NCBI GenBank assembly: GCA_963791945.1
Contig: CAWBUD010000002.1
Location: 3,782,001-3,846,000, forward strand
Direction of reading: 5' to 3'
Source of the DNA: PALSA-1003 sp963791945
GTDB taxonomy: Bacteria > Pseudomonadota > Gammaproteobacteria > Burkholderiales > Casimicrobiaceae
DNA: 64,000 nt
Shown: positions 17,317 to 26,483 of the stretch, in pieces
How the letters are laid out: every line of letters starts with the position of its first letter
Numbering within the stretch: position 1 is the first letter of the stretch
Notes under the pieces: model-generated
What the model was told of the DNA's origin: nothing
Databases searched by the model: none
Seen by the model: only the letters and a program-made list of their open reading frames with translations
Made by a program: the position numbers and the translations under genes

Positions 17317-19248
17317 TTACTCCGGCAGTCCTGCCTTGCGCCAGGCTGGAACAAACTTGCTCTCAAACCATTCGTTGTACTTGGCAGGCGGATGCCAGAC
17401 ACCCGTTTTCCGTTCTGTAGACAAGGTCGAATTCGGTTCCAATTGGTGAAACTGTGCCGCCGCTGCGTGCGCCTTGATGTCCTCCCCTTTGAGTGCGTAC
17501 GCCATTGCCAGATAAGAGTAGGCGCCTGAGTTGCCGGTTCCCGAATTGATTTCCAAGGACTTCAAGAGCGACTCGATCGCAGCATCGTTGTCATCGAGCA
17601 TGAAATACGCCATACCCATCACAAAATAAACATACTCATGGGGATGCTTTGGATTCAACTTGATTGCCTGGGTCTCAAGGTCGATTGCTCTTTGCGGTTC
17701 CCCCAAGATGAAGTAGGCAACCGCCAGATTGTTACTCGCCATTGGGTTCTTTGGGTCAAGCGCGAGCCTGGTTTCGTCCGCATGTCGAGATCCTTCCCAG
17801 TCACCACGGAACGCGGCATGCATGGAAATGAGTCCGTAAACCCCTGAGTTATCTGGATCGAGTTCCTTGGCCTTCAAAGCGAGGGCATAGCCTTCGGCCA
17901 TTTGCTTCTCCTGGACGCTGTCATTCATTCCCTCGGAGAACATTTCCACTTCGAACATCAGCGTGCCAGCCAGTCCGACCATAGCGCTGGCATTGTTTGG
18001 CTCCAGCGCCAGCACCTGACGGTACAAGTCCCGCTCTTTCTGCGTGTTCTCCAGCGACTCAGGCTTCAGGCCAATCGCCCGCGCACGTAGCATCAGATCG
18101 GCAACCTTCGAGCTGGTCTTGCGGGTCTCGCTCTCGCGCGCCGCCGCGATGACCATCTCGCGTCCGATGCTGTTGCCAACAAGCGTGGTGACCCGGTCTT
18201 GTAGCGCGAATAGATCGGACTGGTCACCCTCAAAACTCTCCGACCACAGTTGCGCGTTGGAATTGGCATCCGCGAGTTGGGCGTTGATGCGAATCTTGTT
18301 GCCGTTGCGCTGGACACTTCCATGCAACACGAAATGCACGCCGAGGTCTTTGCCGACCTGTTCCGCGGTTACTGGCTTGTCCTTGTAAGCGAAAGCGGTC
18401 GCGGCGTTGACAATGAATGCGTTCCGTATGCGGGATAGGTCAGCCGTCAGACTGGCGGTCAGCCCATCGGCAACGTAGGCTTGGCTGGCGTCGCCGGTGA
18501 GGTTCGTGAATGGCAGCACCACGATCGAGAGGGGGCCTGCGTCCGCCGTAACCGCTGCCGGGGATGACTTCGGAACTACGCCGGCTTTCCACAACTGCGA
18601 CAACGTCCACACAGCGATGCCGGCGACGCAGAGGGCAAGAGCGGCCACGGCAATCCATCGCCATGGACCTCGCGTCAAGCGCAGCCATTGCCTGCGACCC
18701 GGGCTTAGCGTTGGCAGCGCCACGCTGACCAAGTCCACCCGGTACGCCTCGACTGGACGAACAATATTCTTGACCTGCTGCGAGCCAAGGCCCTCGAAGG
18801 CAAAGCTCAGCTTGTCGAGCACCTGGTCGCGCACCATGCGGCTGACGCAAATCCCGCCCGGCTCGGCCAACGTTTGTAACCGGGCAGCAACATTGACGCC
18901 ATCGCCGAAGATGTCATCCCCGTCGATAATGATGTCGCCGAGATTGATGCCGATCCGGAACTCGATCCGCTGTTCTGGAGGCACACCGGCATTGCGGTCG
19001 GCCATGCCACGCTGCACGTCCACCGCGCAACGCACCGCGTCAACGACACTCGGGAATTCCAGCAGCAGGCCGTCGCCGGTAGTCTTCACGATGCGGCCAC
19101 CGTATTCGGCGATCTTCGGATCAATAAGCTCTCGCCGGTGCGACTTCAAGCCGGCGAGCGTGGCGCTGTCGTCGCGGCCCATGAGCAGGGAATAGCCGAC
19201 CACATCGGCCGACACAATCGCTGCCAGTCGTCGCTGGTCCCGTGTCAA
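17317..19248 (-). CDS. Class III adenylate cyclase with TPR repeats
   Basis: A 643-residue signalling protein. Residues 1-170 form a class III nucleotide cyclase with all key residues: metal Asp D15 and D59, adenine-selecting K55, and N119/R123 (GVNVAARL). One membrane helix follows (WIAVAALALCVAGIAVWTL, about 195-215). Then comes a TolB/FlgO-like domain (SIVVLPFTNLTGDASQAYVA) and at least five TPR-like repeats to the C-terminus. TTG 19248 has GGGAGGG upstream. It would make cAMP from ATP and sense an unknown input through the outer part. Intact; carried by the island rather than the core chromosome. Confidence 0.9.
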   Translation of the reverse strand: MTRDQRRLAAIVSADVVGYSLLMGRDDSATLAGLKSHRRELIDPKIAEYGGRIVKTTGDGLLLEFPSVVDAVRCAVDVQRGMADRNAGVPPEQRIEFRIGINLGDIIIDGDDIFGDGVNVAARLQTLAEPGGICVSRMVRDQVLDKLSFAFEGLGSQQVKNIVRPVEAYRVDLVSVALPTLSPGRRQWLRLTRGPWRWIAVAALALCVAGIAVWTLSQLWKAGVVPKSSPAAVTADAGPLSIVVLPFTNLTGDASQAYVADGLTASLTADLSRIRNAFIVNAATAFAYKDKPVTAEQVGKDLGVHFVLHGSVQRNGNKIRINAQLADANSNAQLWSESFEGDQSDLFALQDRVTTLVGNSIGREMVIAAARESETRKTSSKVADLMLRARAIGLKPESLENTQKERDLYRQVLALEPNNASAMVGLAGTLMFEVEMFSEGMNDSVQEKQMAEGYALALKAKELDPDNSGVYGLISMHAAFRGDWEGSRHADETRLALDPKNPMASNNLAVAYFILGEPQRAIDLETQAIKLNPKHPHEYVYFVMGMAYFMLDDNDAAIESLLKSLEINSGTGNSGAYSYLAMAYALKGEDIKAHAAAAQFHQLEPNSTLSTERKTGVWHPPAKYNEWFESKFVPAWRKAGLPE

Positions 19249-19577
19249 GCGTCCCTCCCCGAGGGGCTCGCCAGCTTACATGATAGATAAGTGATGCTGC
19301 CTAATAGCGCCAGCAAGGGCTATTGTATGTCCGCTATCAGGGCGACTGCCATTGGTCCGCTCCTGGCCGGTGACCGCCGATGACCCGCGCCCGCCGAATG
19401 GCTGCTCCCCCGTCTGTTGCGGACGTTCGAGCAGGAGACCCCGAGCACCGCTTGTGGCCGAACTCGAAGCCGTCGAGTCTCTAATAGACAGACTCTCGTT
19501 CCGCCCCGCGCTATCCACTTGACCTCGCTCGGTTCCAAGTTACGATACGTTTATGTCCAACAACATCAAGTGCGCGG
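19249..19577. other. Divergent intergenic region
   Basis: About 330 bases between the minus-strand cyclase and the plus-strand RarA-like gene. No convincing gene. It should contain both promoters; I cannot identify them. Confidence 0.5.
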
Positions 19578-20768
19578 GTGCGGACTGACCGACGACGAGC
19601 ATCAACCAGTAGAAATACGTCACGCTGCACGCCGAAGACCGGGAGTCTGTTCGATCCGTTCCAAGAAGATAACCGAGCCGAGTATTTCCCCTGTCCTAAG
19701 ATCGTAGCTGCGTTGCCACGGGACCAGTGGCTTCTCACAAGCCTGCTACAAAAGGCGATTCGCCGTGGCTGTATTGACTACGCGGTTGCAGCAGCAGATG
19801 GCCTCGTCCTGTTGGAGCCTGACTACGTAGCTAGTCGCCTTCCCGTTATCGCCTATGAGGATGTAGGCGTCGCCGATGTACCGGCCCTGCTGTGGACTAA
19901 GCAGGCCGCCGCTGCAATCCCAGTTCAGAGTGTTGCGGAGCGTCGAAAGATTGCGACTGCCATCGCCGGCCGCCTAGCTGATTCTCCGAAGTCTCGGACA
20001 GCGTGCGACATTTTGTGCCTAACCGACTGCTCGACGGAAGCCACGCATTATGCCGACGACCTTTGTCGAGCCAGCTTCGGGGACTGGATAAACGCCGCGA
20101 CGGCCACGACGCAACCATTGATTAGGAGAGCAGTTGCTTGGCGCTTCATCCTCGGCCTAAGTGCTGGCGGCAAGCGTCCGAGCATTAGTGTGGCCAGTCG
20201 CAACGCTGCCTTGTCCACAGCGGCTGAAGCGATGCGACTCACGGCAGAGCTTGTCACGGCGATCCATGCAGGGACAGGCACGCACAACCTCCACGCCGCG
20301 CTGGCCCTCGCATACGAGTTGGTACACCCGGCTTCGGACGTGGTCATCAAGCCGCGACAAAACTTGCGAGTCAGGGGACGAGTCGCAGGCGGTGTGATGC
20401 TCTGTGCGCTCGATATGTACACGCGAGTGGGTCGGACGGCGTACCGGCGAGCGCTGTCGCTCGCGCCTCGGCTCACAGCAATGCTCCAGCGATATGCGCC
20501 ACATGGCGATCCTGTCGATTGCGTCGGGATGCTCATGTTCCACGTTGAAGGCTCGGTGCTCGACCGACGTGTCGAGTCGCCAGCCTCTTTGGCGGTGCAG
20601 GCACAGGTCGAGAATGCTGAGGCCGAGAGCGTCGGATTTGAAAGCCCGGAAGGCGCAGCCAAGGTCCGCACATGGTTGCGCCAGCACCAGTCGCTAATCG
20701 ACGCCATAAGGGCACGGGTCATCGGCGCTGTTCACAGCACCTCGTTGGCTGCCCTAAAGACACCGTGA
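19578..20768 (+). CDS. RarA/MgsA C-terminal-like protein without an ATPase domain
   Basis: A frame of 396 codons from GTG 19578; the first 30 residues are Arg/Thr-rich and the real start may lie nearer EDNRAEYFP. The segment SLLQKAIRRGCIDYAVAAAD followed by RLPVIAYEDVGVADV resembles the C-terminal clamp-loader-like region of RarA/MgsA (AIRRGD...IAxEDxGLAD). The AAA+ part with Walker motifs is absent. RarA acts at stalled replication forks, so a DNA-damage or replication role is possible, but stand-alone C-terminal-like proteins are uncharacterised. It faces the deaminase gene tail-to-tail. Confidence 0.55.
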   Translation: MRTDRRRASTSRNTSRCTPKTGSLFDPFQEDNRAEYFPCPKIVAALPRDQWLLTSLLQKAIRRGCIDYAVAAADGLVLLEPDYVASRLPVIAYEDVGVADVPALLWTKQAAAAIPVQSVAERRKIATAIAGRLADSPKSRTACDILCLTDCSTEATHYADDLCRASFGDWINAATATTQPLIRRAVAWRFILGLSAGGKRPSISVASRNAALSTAAEAMRLTAELVTAIHAGTGTHNLHAALALAYELVHPASDVVIKPRQNLRVRGRVAGGVMLCALDMYTRVGRTAYRRALSLAPRLTAMLQRYAPHGDPVDCVGMLMFHVEGSVLDRRVESPASLAVQAQVENAEAESVGFESPEGAAKVRTWLRQHQSLIDAIRARVIGAVHSTSLAALKTP

Positions 20769-20908
20769 TTACTAGCGATAACTCTCACTTATCAATATTC
20801 AAACACGGCGTCACGGATTGCTTGGAAGAGTGCTTGCGTGATCAACCCCCAGCTTGTGCTCATGGCACTTGTTCGTTCTCAGCATCACATCTAGTACGAA
20901 ATCCCAAA

Positions 20909-21847
20909 CTATGGGCTTGTCTGAGATTGGTTGTAGCGGATTTCGTATCGAAAGCTCAACTTAGGGTTTTCATCTTTCCTTCCGTAGCGAACTGATCTGA
21001 CCAGAACGAGTGCGTAACCATAGGGTCGTTTAAAGATGACGATTTCCCCTGCTTCCACCGACTTGGCACGGTCGCTATCTTCAAACCATCGCCCCGGGTC
21101 GTCGATTTGCGAAAAGGTCTTGCAATTCTTCGCCACGCATACATTGTCCCGGTCACCGTATGCCCAAATAGCGTTGTCACCGCGACGACTCCAATGCGTC
21201 CTGAACTGTCTCCCCGGTTCCCCAAGGATGCGGTCGCCCCGGATATAGTCGAATGCCCCAGCGCCTCTGAGGGCCGTAGAAACAGTGAATTTGTCGAAGA
21301 AGGCGGCGTTGTCGCGCCTCGCCTCATTGCGAAGCTCCGGCGCAAAGTCCAATACGCGTACGCCTGATGGCAGCAAGACTCTCCAAGCCCCAGCGCTAAT
21401 GTCTGGGTGCGGATCACAATTCCCTACAAAGACGGTCCGTATTCCTCTTGTAATCAAAAGTTCAACGCACGGCGTACCTGTATTTCGAACAGTGCAAGGC
21501 TCAAGGGTTACGTAAGCCGTGGCTCGGGATAGGTCCACGTCTTCCAGCTGGCGTAGAAGTGCCTCTTCTGCATGTTCATTGGCGAGGAGACTGAACGAAC
21601 GGGCCACGTTGGATGGACCAAATACTTCACCTCCATAGCCCTTGGCCGCCCAACCCATCTCATCTACACCGGTTGCCAAGACGATTCCGACGCGAGGCGC
21701 TGCATTCTCCTGTGTCAGGTCAACCGGACATAACTTTGCTTTGTCGACCGCGGTCCGCGAATGCGTATGGTGTGGTGCACTTAGTCCTTCAGGGACTCCT
21801 GAGGCATCGGATTTCGGTAATGCGGGTCGCTTCTTTATCTTTCCCAT
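20909..21847 (-). CDS. RibD-like zinc deaminase with a C-terminal extension
   Basis: A 312-residue protein (from ATG 21847, GGTGGAG upstream; a TTG at 21880 is an alternative). Residues about 50-190 form a cytidine/deoxycytidylate deaminase-fold domain: HAEEALL (H92, E94) and LEPCTVRNTGTPCVE (C118, C127), a PCx8C zinc motif as in RibD. Family members deaminate nucleosides, nucleotides or bases. The roughly 110-residue C-terminus (WSRRGDNAIWAYGDRDNVC ... EAGEIVIFKRPYGYALVLV) is unrecognised. There are no flavin genes around, so a vitamin role is unlikely; a defence or nucleotide-signalling role is inferred from context. Confidence 0.75.
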   Translation of the reverse strand: MGKIKKRPALPKSDASGVPEGLSAPHHTHSRTAVDKAKLCPVDLTQENAAPRVGIVLATGVDEMGWAAKGYGGEVFGPSNVARSFSLLANEHAEEALLRQLEDVDLSRATAYVTLEPCTVRNTGTPCVELLITRGIRTVFVGNCDPHPDISAGAWRVLLPSGVRVLDFAPELRNEARRDNAAFFDKFTVSTALRGAGAFDYIRGDRILGEPGRQFRTHWSRRGDNAIWAYGDRDNVCVAKNCKTFSQIDDPGRWFEDSDRAKSVEAGEIVIFKRPYGYALVLVRSVRYGRKDENPKLSFRYEIRYNQSQTSP

Positions 21848-21911
21848 ACGTTTGCGCTCCACCGGGATGGACTTCGTCAAGGGAACCGGTTACTTCAAGC
21901 GCCACTTACCT

Positions 21912-22559
21912 TCACCGTTGCCGTCTCACGGGGATTGCTCTGTTTAGGTCGGCTGCGACAGGTCCTGCTCTGGCTTCGTCGATTAGCGCTGGATTCCACA
22001 TCAGATACTGTTCTAACTGATACGCCAGAATCCCAGAATCTCGCACCCTGAAAAGGAACAGTACACCGTGCAACATGGTTCGGACGTAGCGGTATCGCGC
22101 CGCAAGATCATGGATCGACTGTGGATACTCGGGACGATCCTCTTGAAATAAGCCAAACACCTGCCTGCGATAAACCTCCTCAACGCCCGGATCGCCGTAG
22201 GTCGCAAGCATGCAGTCGTAAATGTCAACGGCCCCAAGAATAATGTCGGTCACATCGACGACAACGATATTAAGCACTTCGCGGGCGACGACGAAAAATT
22301 TGATCGGGCGACCTTTCTTGTCTTGAACTTTGCTGAGGATGACGCTCTGTAGGCGTACGACTTCATTCTGATCATCGCCCGCCCCCATGAAGATTCGGTA
22401 GACGCCACATTTTTCAAGCTGCTTGTTGATCGAATCTCGAATCGACTCCCGCTGTTGCAGCAGCCGCAGCTCAAAGTACACGCGGTCGCAATTGGGCAGT
22501 TGTCGCAGAAAGTCAATAGTGTTGCCGCCGACCGGAAACTGACCAGCAAACGAGGGTAA
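21912..22559 (-). pseudogene. Unknown gene truncated by the IS21 insertion (3' part)
   Basis: A well-formed coding frame on the minus strand, open from the IS boundary (22559) to the stop at 21912, about 215 residues (LPSFAGQFPVGGNTIDFLRQ ... YRYVRTMLHGVLFLFRVRDSG ... YLMWNPALIDEA). A GTG at 22481 could restart it as 189 residues. No family is recognised; predicted soluble and mixed helical. It lies 64 bases upstream of the deaminase in the same direction, so they were probably co-transcribed. The frame entering the IS suggests the 5' end was cut off by the insertion. Confidence 0.6.
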
Positions 22560-22578
22560 TGCCGACTGAATATTGACC
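22560..22578 (+). repeat. IS21-type left terminal repeat
   Basis: TGCCGACTGAATATTGACC; its inverse complement recurs at 25031-25049 with one mismatch. Confidence 0.85.
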
Positions 22579-22635
22579 AGGGTGTTTCAACCTACCCTGC
22601 TGCTTTTTTGGGCAGGAGAACCGAGGGTGATCACC

Positions 22636-24147
22636 ATGGCCTTGATGGGCAAGATTCGCGGCATGTACTTCCGCGACAAGAAGTCGATCAGCGAGATCGC
22701 CAGGCTGACGAGTTTGTCGCGCAATACGATCAAGCGGTGGCTGCGGACGGCGCCGGGGACGCAACCGAAGTACCGCCGGGGCGAAGTGACGACGAAGCTC
22801 ACGCCGTTCGTGGCGGTGTTGACGAAGGCGTTGGAGACCGACGCCCATCGGCCGCGGAGAGAGCGTCGCACCGCGCGTGCGCTGCACGCCCAGCTGAAAG
22901 CGCAAGGCTATGCCGGCGGCTACACACGGCTGACCGATTTTATTCGCGACTGGCGCCATGCCGAAGGCAAGACCTTCAGCTGCAACGCCTTCGTGCCGTT
23001 GACGTTCGGGCTTGGCGAAGCGTTCCAGTTTGATTGGAGCGAAGAGCCACTGGTGGTGGGCGGCATCTACCGCCGCCTGCAGGTGTCCCACCTGAAGCTG
23101 TGTGCCAGCCGCGCCTTCTGGCTGGTGGCCTACCCCAGCCAAGGCCACGAGATGCTGTTCGACGCCCACACGCGATCGTTCACGGCGCTGGGCGGCATTC
23201 CCCGGCGCGGGATCTACGACAACATGAAGACCGCGGTAGACAAGGTCAAGAAGGGTAAAGGCCGCACGGTCAACGCCCGCTTCGCCGCGATGTGTGCACA
23301 CTACCTGTTCGATGCCGACTTCTGCAACGTCGCCAGTGGTTGGGAGAAAGGGGTGGTCGAGAAGAACGTGCAGGACAGCCGGCGCCGCATCTGGCAGGAC
23401 GCCGGGCGGCAGCGCTTTGGCTCCTACGTCGAACTCAATGCCTGGCTAGGCGACCGCTGCCGCACCTTGTGGGGCGAGATCGCGCACCCCGAGCATCCTC
23501 CATTCAGCGTGGCAGAAATGCTCGAACACGAGCAGCCGCACCTGATGCCGATGCCCGAGCCCTTCGATGGCTATGTCGAGCATCCGGCACGGGTGTCGAG
23601 CACCTGCCTGGTGAACGTGCAGCGCAACCGTTATTCGGTCCCCTGCGAGCTGGTCGGACAGATGGTCAGCGCGCGACTGTATCCGACGCGCGTGGCAGTC
23701 GTTGCCGGCGACGCGATGGTCGCCAGTCACGAGCGGCTGTCCGATCGCGGGCAAACTCGCTACGACTGGCAACACTACATCCCGCTGGTGCAGAGGAAGC
23801 CAGGGGTGCTCAGGAACGGCGCGCCGTTTGCCGACCTGCCACCGGCATTACTGCAGCTCCAGCGCGCGTTGGTACGTCGAGCGGGCGGTGATCGGGTCAT
23901 GGCGCAGGTCCTGGCCGCGGTGCCGATGGCCGGATTGGAAAGCGTCTTGGTGGCGGTGGAGCTGGTGCTGGAGACCGGTGCGGTGAGCGCCGAACATGTG
24001 CTCAACGTGCTCGGGCGGCTGAGCGCCGGCCCTCCCCTCGAGCAGGCCGAGACCGCACTCCAGCTCACCGAGGCACCGCGTGCCGACACCGGCCGCTATG
24101 ACCGCCTGCGCGCGCAGGATAGCGGCGAGGAGATCGGCCATGCGTGA
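22636..24147 (+). CDS. istA: IS21-family transposase IstA
   Basis: A 503-residue DDE transposase. ATG 22636 has GAGGG upstream (ccgagggtgatcaccatg); an earlier ATG lies in the terminal repeat. The N-terminus has the IstA helix-turn-helix (KSISEIARLTSLSRNTIKRW). Catalytic region: D in FQFDWSEE, D in GIYDNMKTAVD, and E in ASGWEKGVVEKN. It works with IstB to insert the element. The frame is complete with no stop, so the IS could be active. Overlaps istB by 8 bases (ATGCGTGA). Confidence 0.95.
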   Translation: MALMGKIRGMYFRDKKSISEIARLTSLSRNTIKRWLRTAPGTQPKYRRGEVTTKLTPFVAVLTKALETDAHRPRRERRTARALHAQLKAQGYAGGYTRLTDFIRDWRHAEGKTFSCNAFVPLTFGLGEAFQFDWSEEPLVVGGIYRRLQVSHLKLCASRAFWLVAYPSQGHEMLFDAHTRSFTALGGIPRRGIYDNMKTAVDKVKKGKGRTVNARFAAMCAHYLFDADFCNVASGWEKGVVEKNVQDSRRRIWQDAGRQRFGSYVELNAWLGDRCRTLWGEIAHPEHPPFSVAEMLEHEQPHLMPMPEPFDGYVEHPARVSSTCLVNVQRNRYSVPCELVGQMVSARLYPTRVAVVAGDAMVASHERLSDRGQTRYDWQHYIPLVQRKPGVLRNGAPFADLPPALLQLQRALVRRAGGDRVMAQVLAAVPMAGLESVLVAVELVLETGAVSAEHVLNVLGRLSAGPPLEQAETALQLTEAPRADTGRYDRLRAQDSGEEIGHA

Positions 24148-24937
24148 AGTCGATACTGAACTCAAGGCATTGCGTCTGCACGGCATGGCCGGCGCCTGGG
24201 CCGATCTGGTCGGGCAAGGGACGCTGGCGTCGCTGGAACCGTCGCGCTGGCTGATCGAACACCTGCTGCAGGCCGAGACCACCCATCGCGTCATGCGCTC
24301 GGTCAGCTACCAGATGAGCGCGGCCAAGTTTCCGGCCCACCGCGACTTGGCCGGCTTCGACTTCGCCTCGTCCAAGGTCGATCGGGCACTGGTCGAACAG
24401 CTGGCCGATCTCTCGTTCACCGAAGGTGCGCACAACGCCGTCTTCATTGGCGGCCCGGGCACGGGTAAGACGCATCTGGCTTCTGCCATCGGCGTGGCTG
24501 GCATCACGCGCCACGGCAAGCGGGTGCGCTTTTACTCGACGGTGGATCTGGTCAATGCGCTGGAGCGCGAGAAAGCCGAAGGCAAGGCCGGACGTATTGC
24601 TTTGAACCTGATGCGTGCCGATCTCGTCGTCTTGGATGAGCTCGGCTATCTTCCGTTCAGCCATGCCGGCGGCGCCTTGCTATTCCACTTGCTCAGCAAA
24701 CTCTATGAGCACACCAGCGTGATGATCACCACCAATCTGACCTTCGGCGAATGGGCCAGCGTGTTCGGTGACGCGAAGATGACCACCGCGCTGCTCGACC
24801 GACTCACTCATCACTGTCACATCGTAGAGACCGGCAACGAGTCGTATCGCTTTCGACACAGCAGTACGGCGGCCAAGCAGCGCATCAAGGCACGGGAACA
24901 AACGCGCCGCGGCAAGACACCACCGTCGGAGAACTGA
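24140..24937 (+). CDS. istB: IS21-family helper ATPase IstB
   Basis: A 265-residue DnaA/DnaC-like AAA+ ATPase that helps IstA choose and remodel the target. Walker A is GGPGTGKTHLA, Walker B is LVVLDELGYLPF, and the sensor region is SVMITTNLTFGEW. ATG 24140 overlaps the end of istA and has GAGGAG upstream, indicating translational coupling. Usual length for IstB; no truncation. Confidence 0.96.
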   Translation: MREVDTELKALRLHGMAGAWADLVGQGTLASLEPSRWLIEHLLQAETTHRVMRSVSYQMSAAKFPAHRDLAGFDFASSKVDRALVEQLADLSFTEGAHNAVFIGGPGTGKTHLASAIGVAGITRHGKRVRFYSTVDLVNALEREKAEGKAGRIALNLMRADLVVLDELGYLPFSHAGGALLFHLLSKLYEHTSVMITTNLTFGEWASVFGDAKMTTALLDRLTHHCHIVETGNESYRFRHSSTAAKQRIKAREQTRRGKTPPSEN

Positions 24938-25030
24938 GCCCCACCACACCGATAATTACTGAGGTCGCCAACCCAGCAAACAGCTACACTTATCCACAGC
25001 CGACCGTGTAACGGACGGCTTTCCATCCCT

Positions 25031-25072
25031 GGTCAATATTCAATCGGCACGGGTGGTCAATATTCGGTCGGC
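25031..25072 (+). repeat. IS21-type right terminal repeats (two copies)
   Basis: GGTCAATATTCAATCGGCA (25031-25049) and GGTCAATATTCGGTCGGC (25055-25072), both inverted relative to the left end. Between IstB and these repeats (24938-25030) no gene is seen, and 25118-25357 to the right holds no clear gene on the plus strand. Confidence 0.8.
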
Positions 25073-25117
25073 GCCAACACTTTGGGCAATGAGGTTGCCG
25101 AAATGCGCCGCTATCAT
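25073..25117 (-). pseudogene. Possible 5' fragment of the IS-interrupted gene
   Basis: On the minus strand from ATG 25117 an open frame (MIAAHFGNLIAQSVG) reaches the IS boundary in a phase that would continue into the frame at 22559 if the 2513-bp IS were removed. The same frame is open for many codons further upstream and has no close ribosome site, and no target duplication is present, so this join is speculative. The sequence could instead be an outer part of the IS. Confidence 0.25.
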
Positions 25118-25357
25118 CGTTCGTGGTCGACGTTCCCCCAGCCACCAGTTGCCAACGCGTCGTCGCAACCAAGTGCCCCAGTAGCCTCCCAGGAGCACAT
25201 TATCGCTCGCAGGTCGAACAGGGAAGCTCTGCCGTAGCTTACAAGAGTTCGGGGTTGTCGAACTAAACGTGCTGCTACTAGGACTAGGCGAGATGAAGGC
25301 TCCTGAAGTTCATCTGCATCCCGAGATCGGCCCCGGCGGCACTAAATAATCGCGGCA

Positions 25358-25840
25358 CTAAATAATCAGTCGCCCGTCTTCCATATAGAGGCCGCAGATG
25401 GAGCGAGGAGCAATCGCTCCTCGATGTCTACACTGCCCAAAGCACATCGACTGGTAAAGAGCCTGCTCAGGTGGCGTTCCCCGAGCAATGGCATTTTCAT
25501 CGGGTTCTAGCCGTTCGCGCGAAGCGTCTACTAGCACCAGCAGACCTTCGCCTCCGTGATGTCCCCTTGCCCGATCGAAATAGAGGCGATCGATTCGTGT
25601 GCATAAGTAAACGGCACCATTGTACGACGGGAGACCGTCGACAATGCCGTTGCGGGCGCCGGCCAAAGGCGTAAGTCCACACGTGCGGATATTCTCCAAG
25701 ACAGCGGTCGAAGTGAGATGTCCCAAACGAAAGACCTCTATTTCTTGGAATTGCGCAAAATTCAGCCTCATTCCACTGACCCGCGCTGTCCACGGCCTAG
25801 TAAGGTCGGCTGGATCGAAGCACTTGTAGATTCGCCGCAT
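25358..25840 (-). CDS. ADP-ribosyltransferase-fold-like protein
   Basis: A 160-residue protein from ATG 25840. The core (FRLGHLTSTAVLENIRTCGL, then AVYLCTRIDRLYFDRA, then LLVLVDASRERLEPDENAI) resembles small ADP-ribosyltransferase folds of the DarT/KptA type: a first-strand H-x-T/S (H41, T43), a middle Y (Y78) and a late acidic group (E112-E115). Such enzymes use NAD to modify nucleic acid or protein, often as toxins or defence effectors. Assignment is by pattern only. Same direction as the interrupted gene and the deaminase; no strong ribosome site. Confidence 0.5.
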   Translation of the reverse strand: MRRIYKCFDPADLTRPWTARVSGMRLNFAQFQEIEVFRLGHLTSTAVLENIRTCGLTPLAGARNGIVDGLPSYNGAVYLCTRIDRLYFDRARGHHGGEGLLVLVDASRERLEPDENAIARGTPPEQALYQSMCFGQCRHRGAIAPRSICGLYMEDGRLII

Positions 25841-26049
25841 AAATTCTGGTCAGGTGCGTCGTCTGGCGCTCCGCCTAGCGTAGTCGACCGGGCTCACCGG
25901 TGCCATAAGAGACGTGGCGATCGGCGCCGTTGTGACCAATTTGTTGCCTGCCATCTCTTTGACGACATCATTTGATGGCGCGTTCGATCGCGACATACGG
26001 TCTTGACCGATCCTCGGGGCTACGTGCGGCCAAACTCCGCCGCGGGGAC

Positions 26050-26306
26050 GCATCGGATGCGTCGATCCGCAGGCAGATGAAGGACTGCGCGCTCTTCGTG
26101 CCGATGATCTCCGCGACACCCAAGCGCGCGAAGAAGGTTGCTTCCGGCGGGAATGGAATCTGGCGGCGCACCGCACGCTGGACATGGCCGACGACAAGGC
26201 GTTCCTGCCGCCGGTGGTGATCGACGCCACGCTTCGACCATCTGTACCTTTGCCGCAATCGCTCAATCGCTGCCTTCACCGACGGCAGAGCCAGAGCGCA
26301 TCGTGA
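26050..26306 (+). pseudogene. TIR-domain remnant
   Basis: Two frames together spell part of a TIR domain of the type joined to TPR or cyclase proteins in proteobacteria. 26050-26115 reads ASDASIRRQMKDCALFVPMI-SA. From 26118 in another frame it reads TQAREEGCFRREWNLAAHRT and then LDMADDKAFLPPVVIDAT, ending at TGA 26304. A single missing base near 26116 (AC for AAC) explains the shift. The N-terminal strand and anything downstream are lost. TIR domains often cleave NAD in phage defence. Confidence 0.6.
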
Positions 26307-26483
26307 TCTTAGCGCAGATGCTGGCCACGATACCGGCAAGTCCCACCCAGAGTCCCACCCAAGCGCCGTACAGTCCGTAGTTGCGACTGGGCGCTACCGG
26401 GCGCAAGTCCAAGCAGGATGCAGGTTTCCGAGGAAGTGATGCGATTCGATTGAGCTACTCAGCCAATAACGCATTGGAGTGCG

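Larger units (their letters stand above)
22560..25072 (+). mobile_element. IS21-family insertion sequence
   Basis: About 2.5 kb with the istA-istB pair overlapping by 8 bases, as in IS21. The left end TGCCGACTGAATATTGACC (22560-22578) is repeated inverted at the right: 25031-25049 (one mismatch) and an outer variant at 25055-25072, the multiple terminal repeats typical of the family. The right boundary could be 25049 (ends CA) rather than 25072. I find no clear target duplication. It interrupts the gene lying upstream of the deaminase. Confidence 0.88.

Noticed and set aside
25850..26339. Minus-strand frames of 138 and 123 codons
   Set aside because: They are opposite the TIR remnant, which explains the sequence better on the plus strand.
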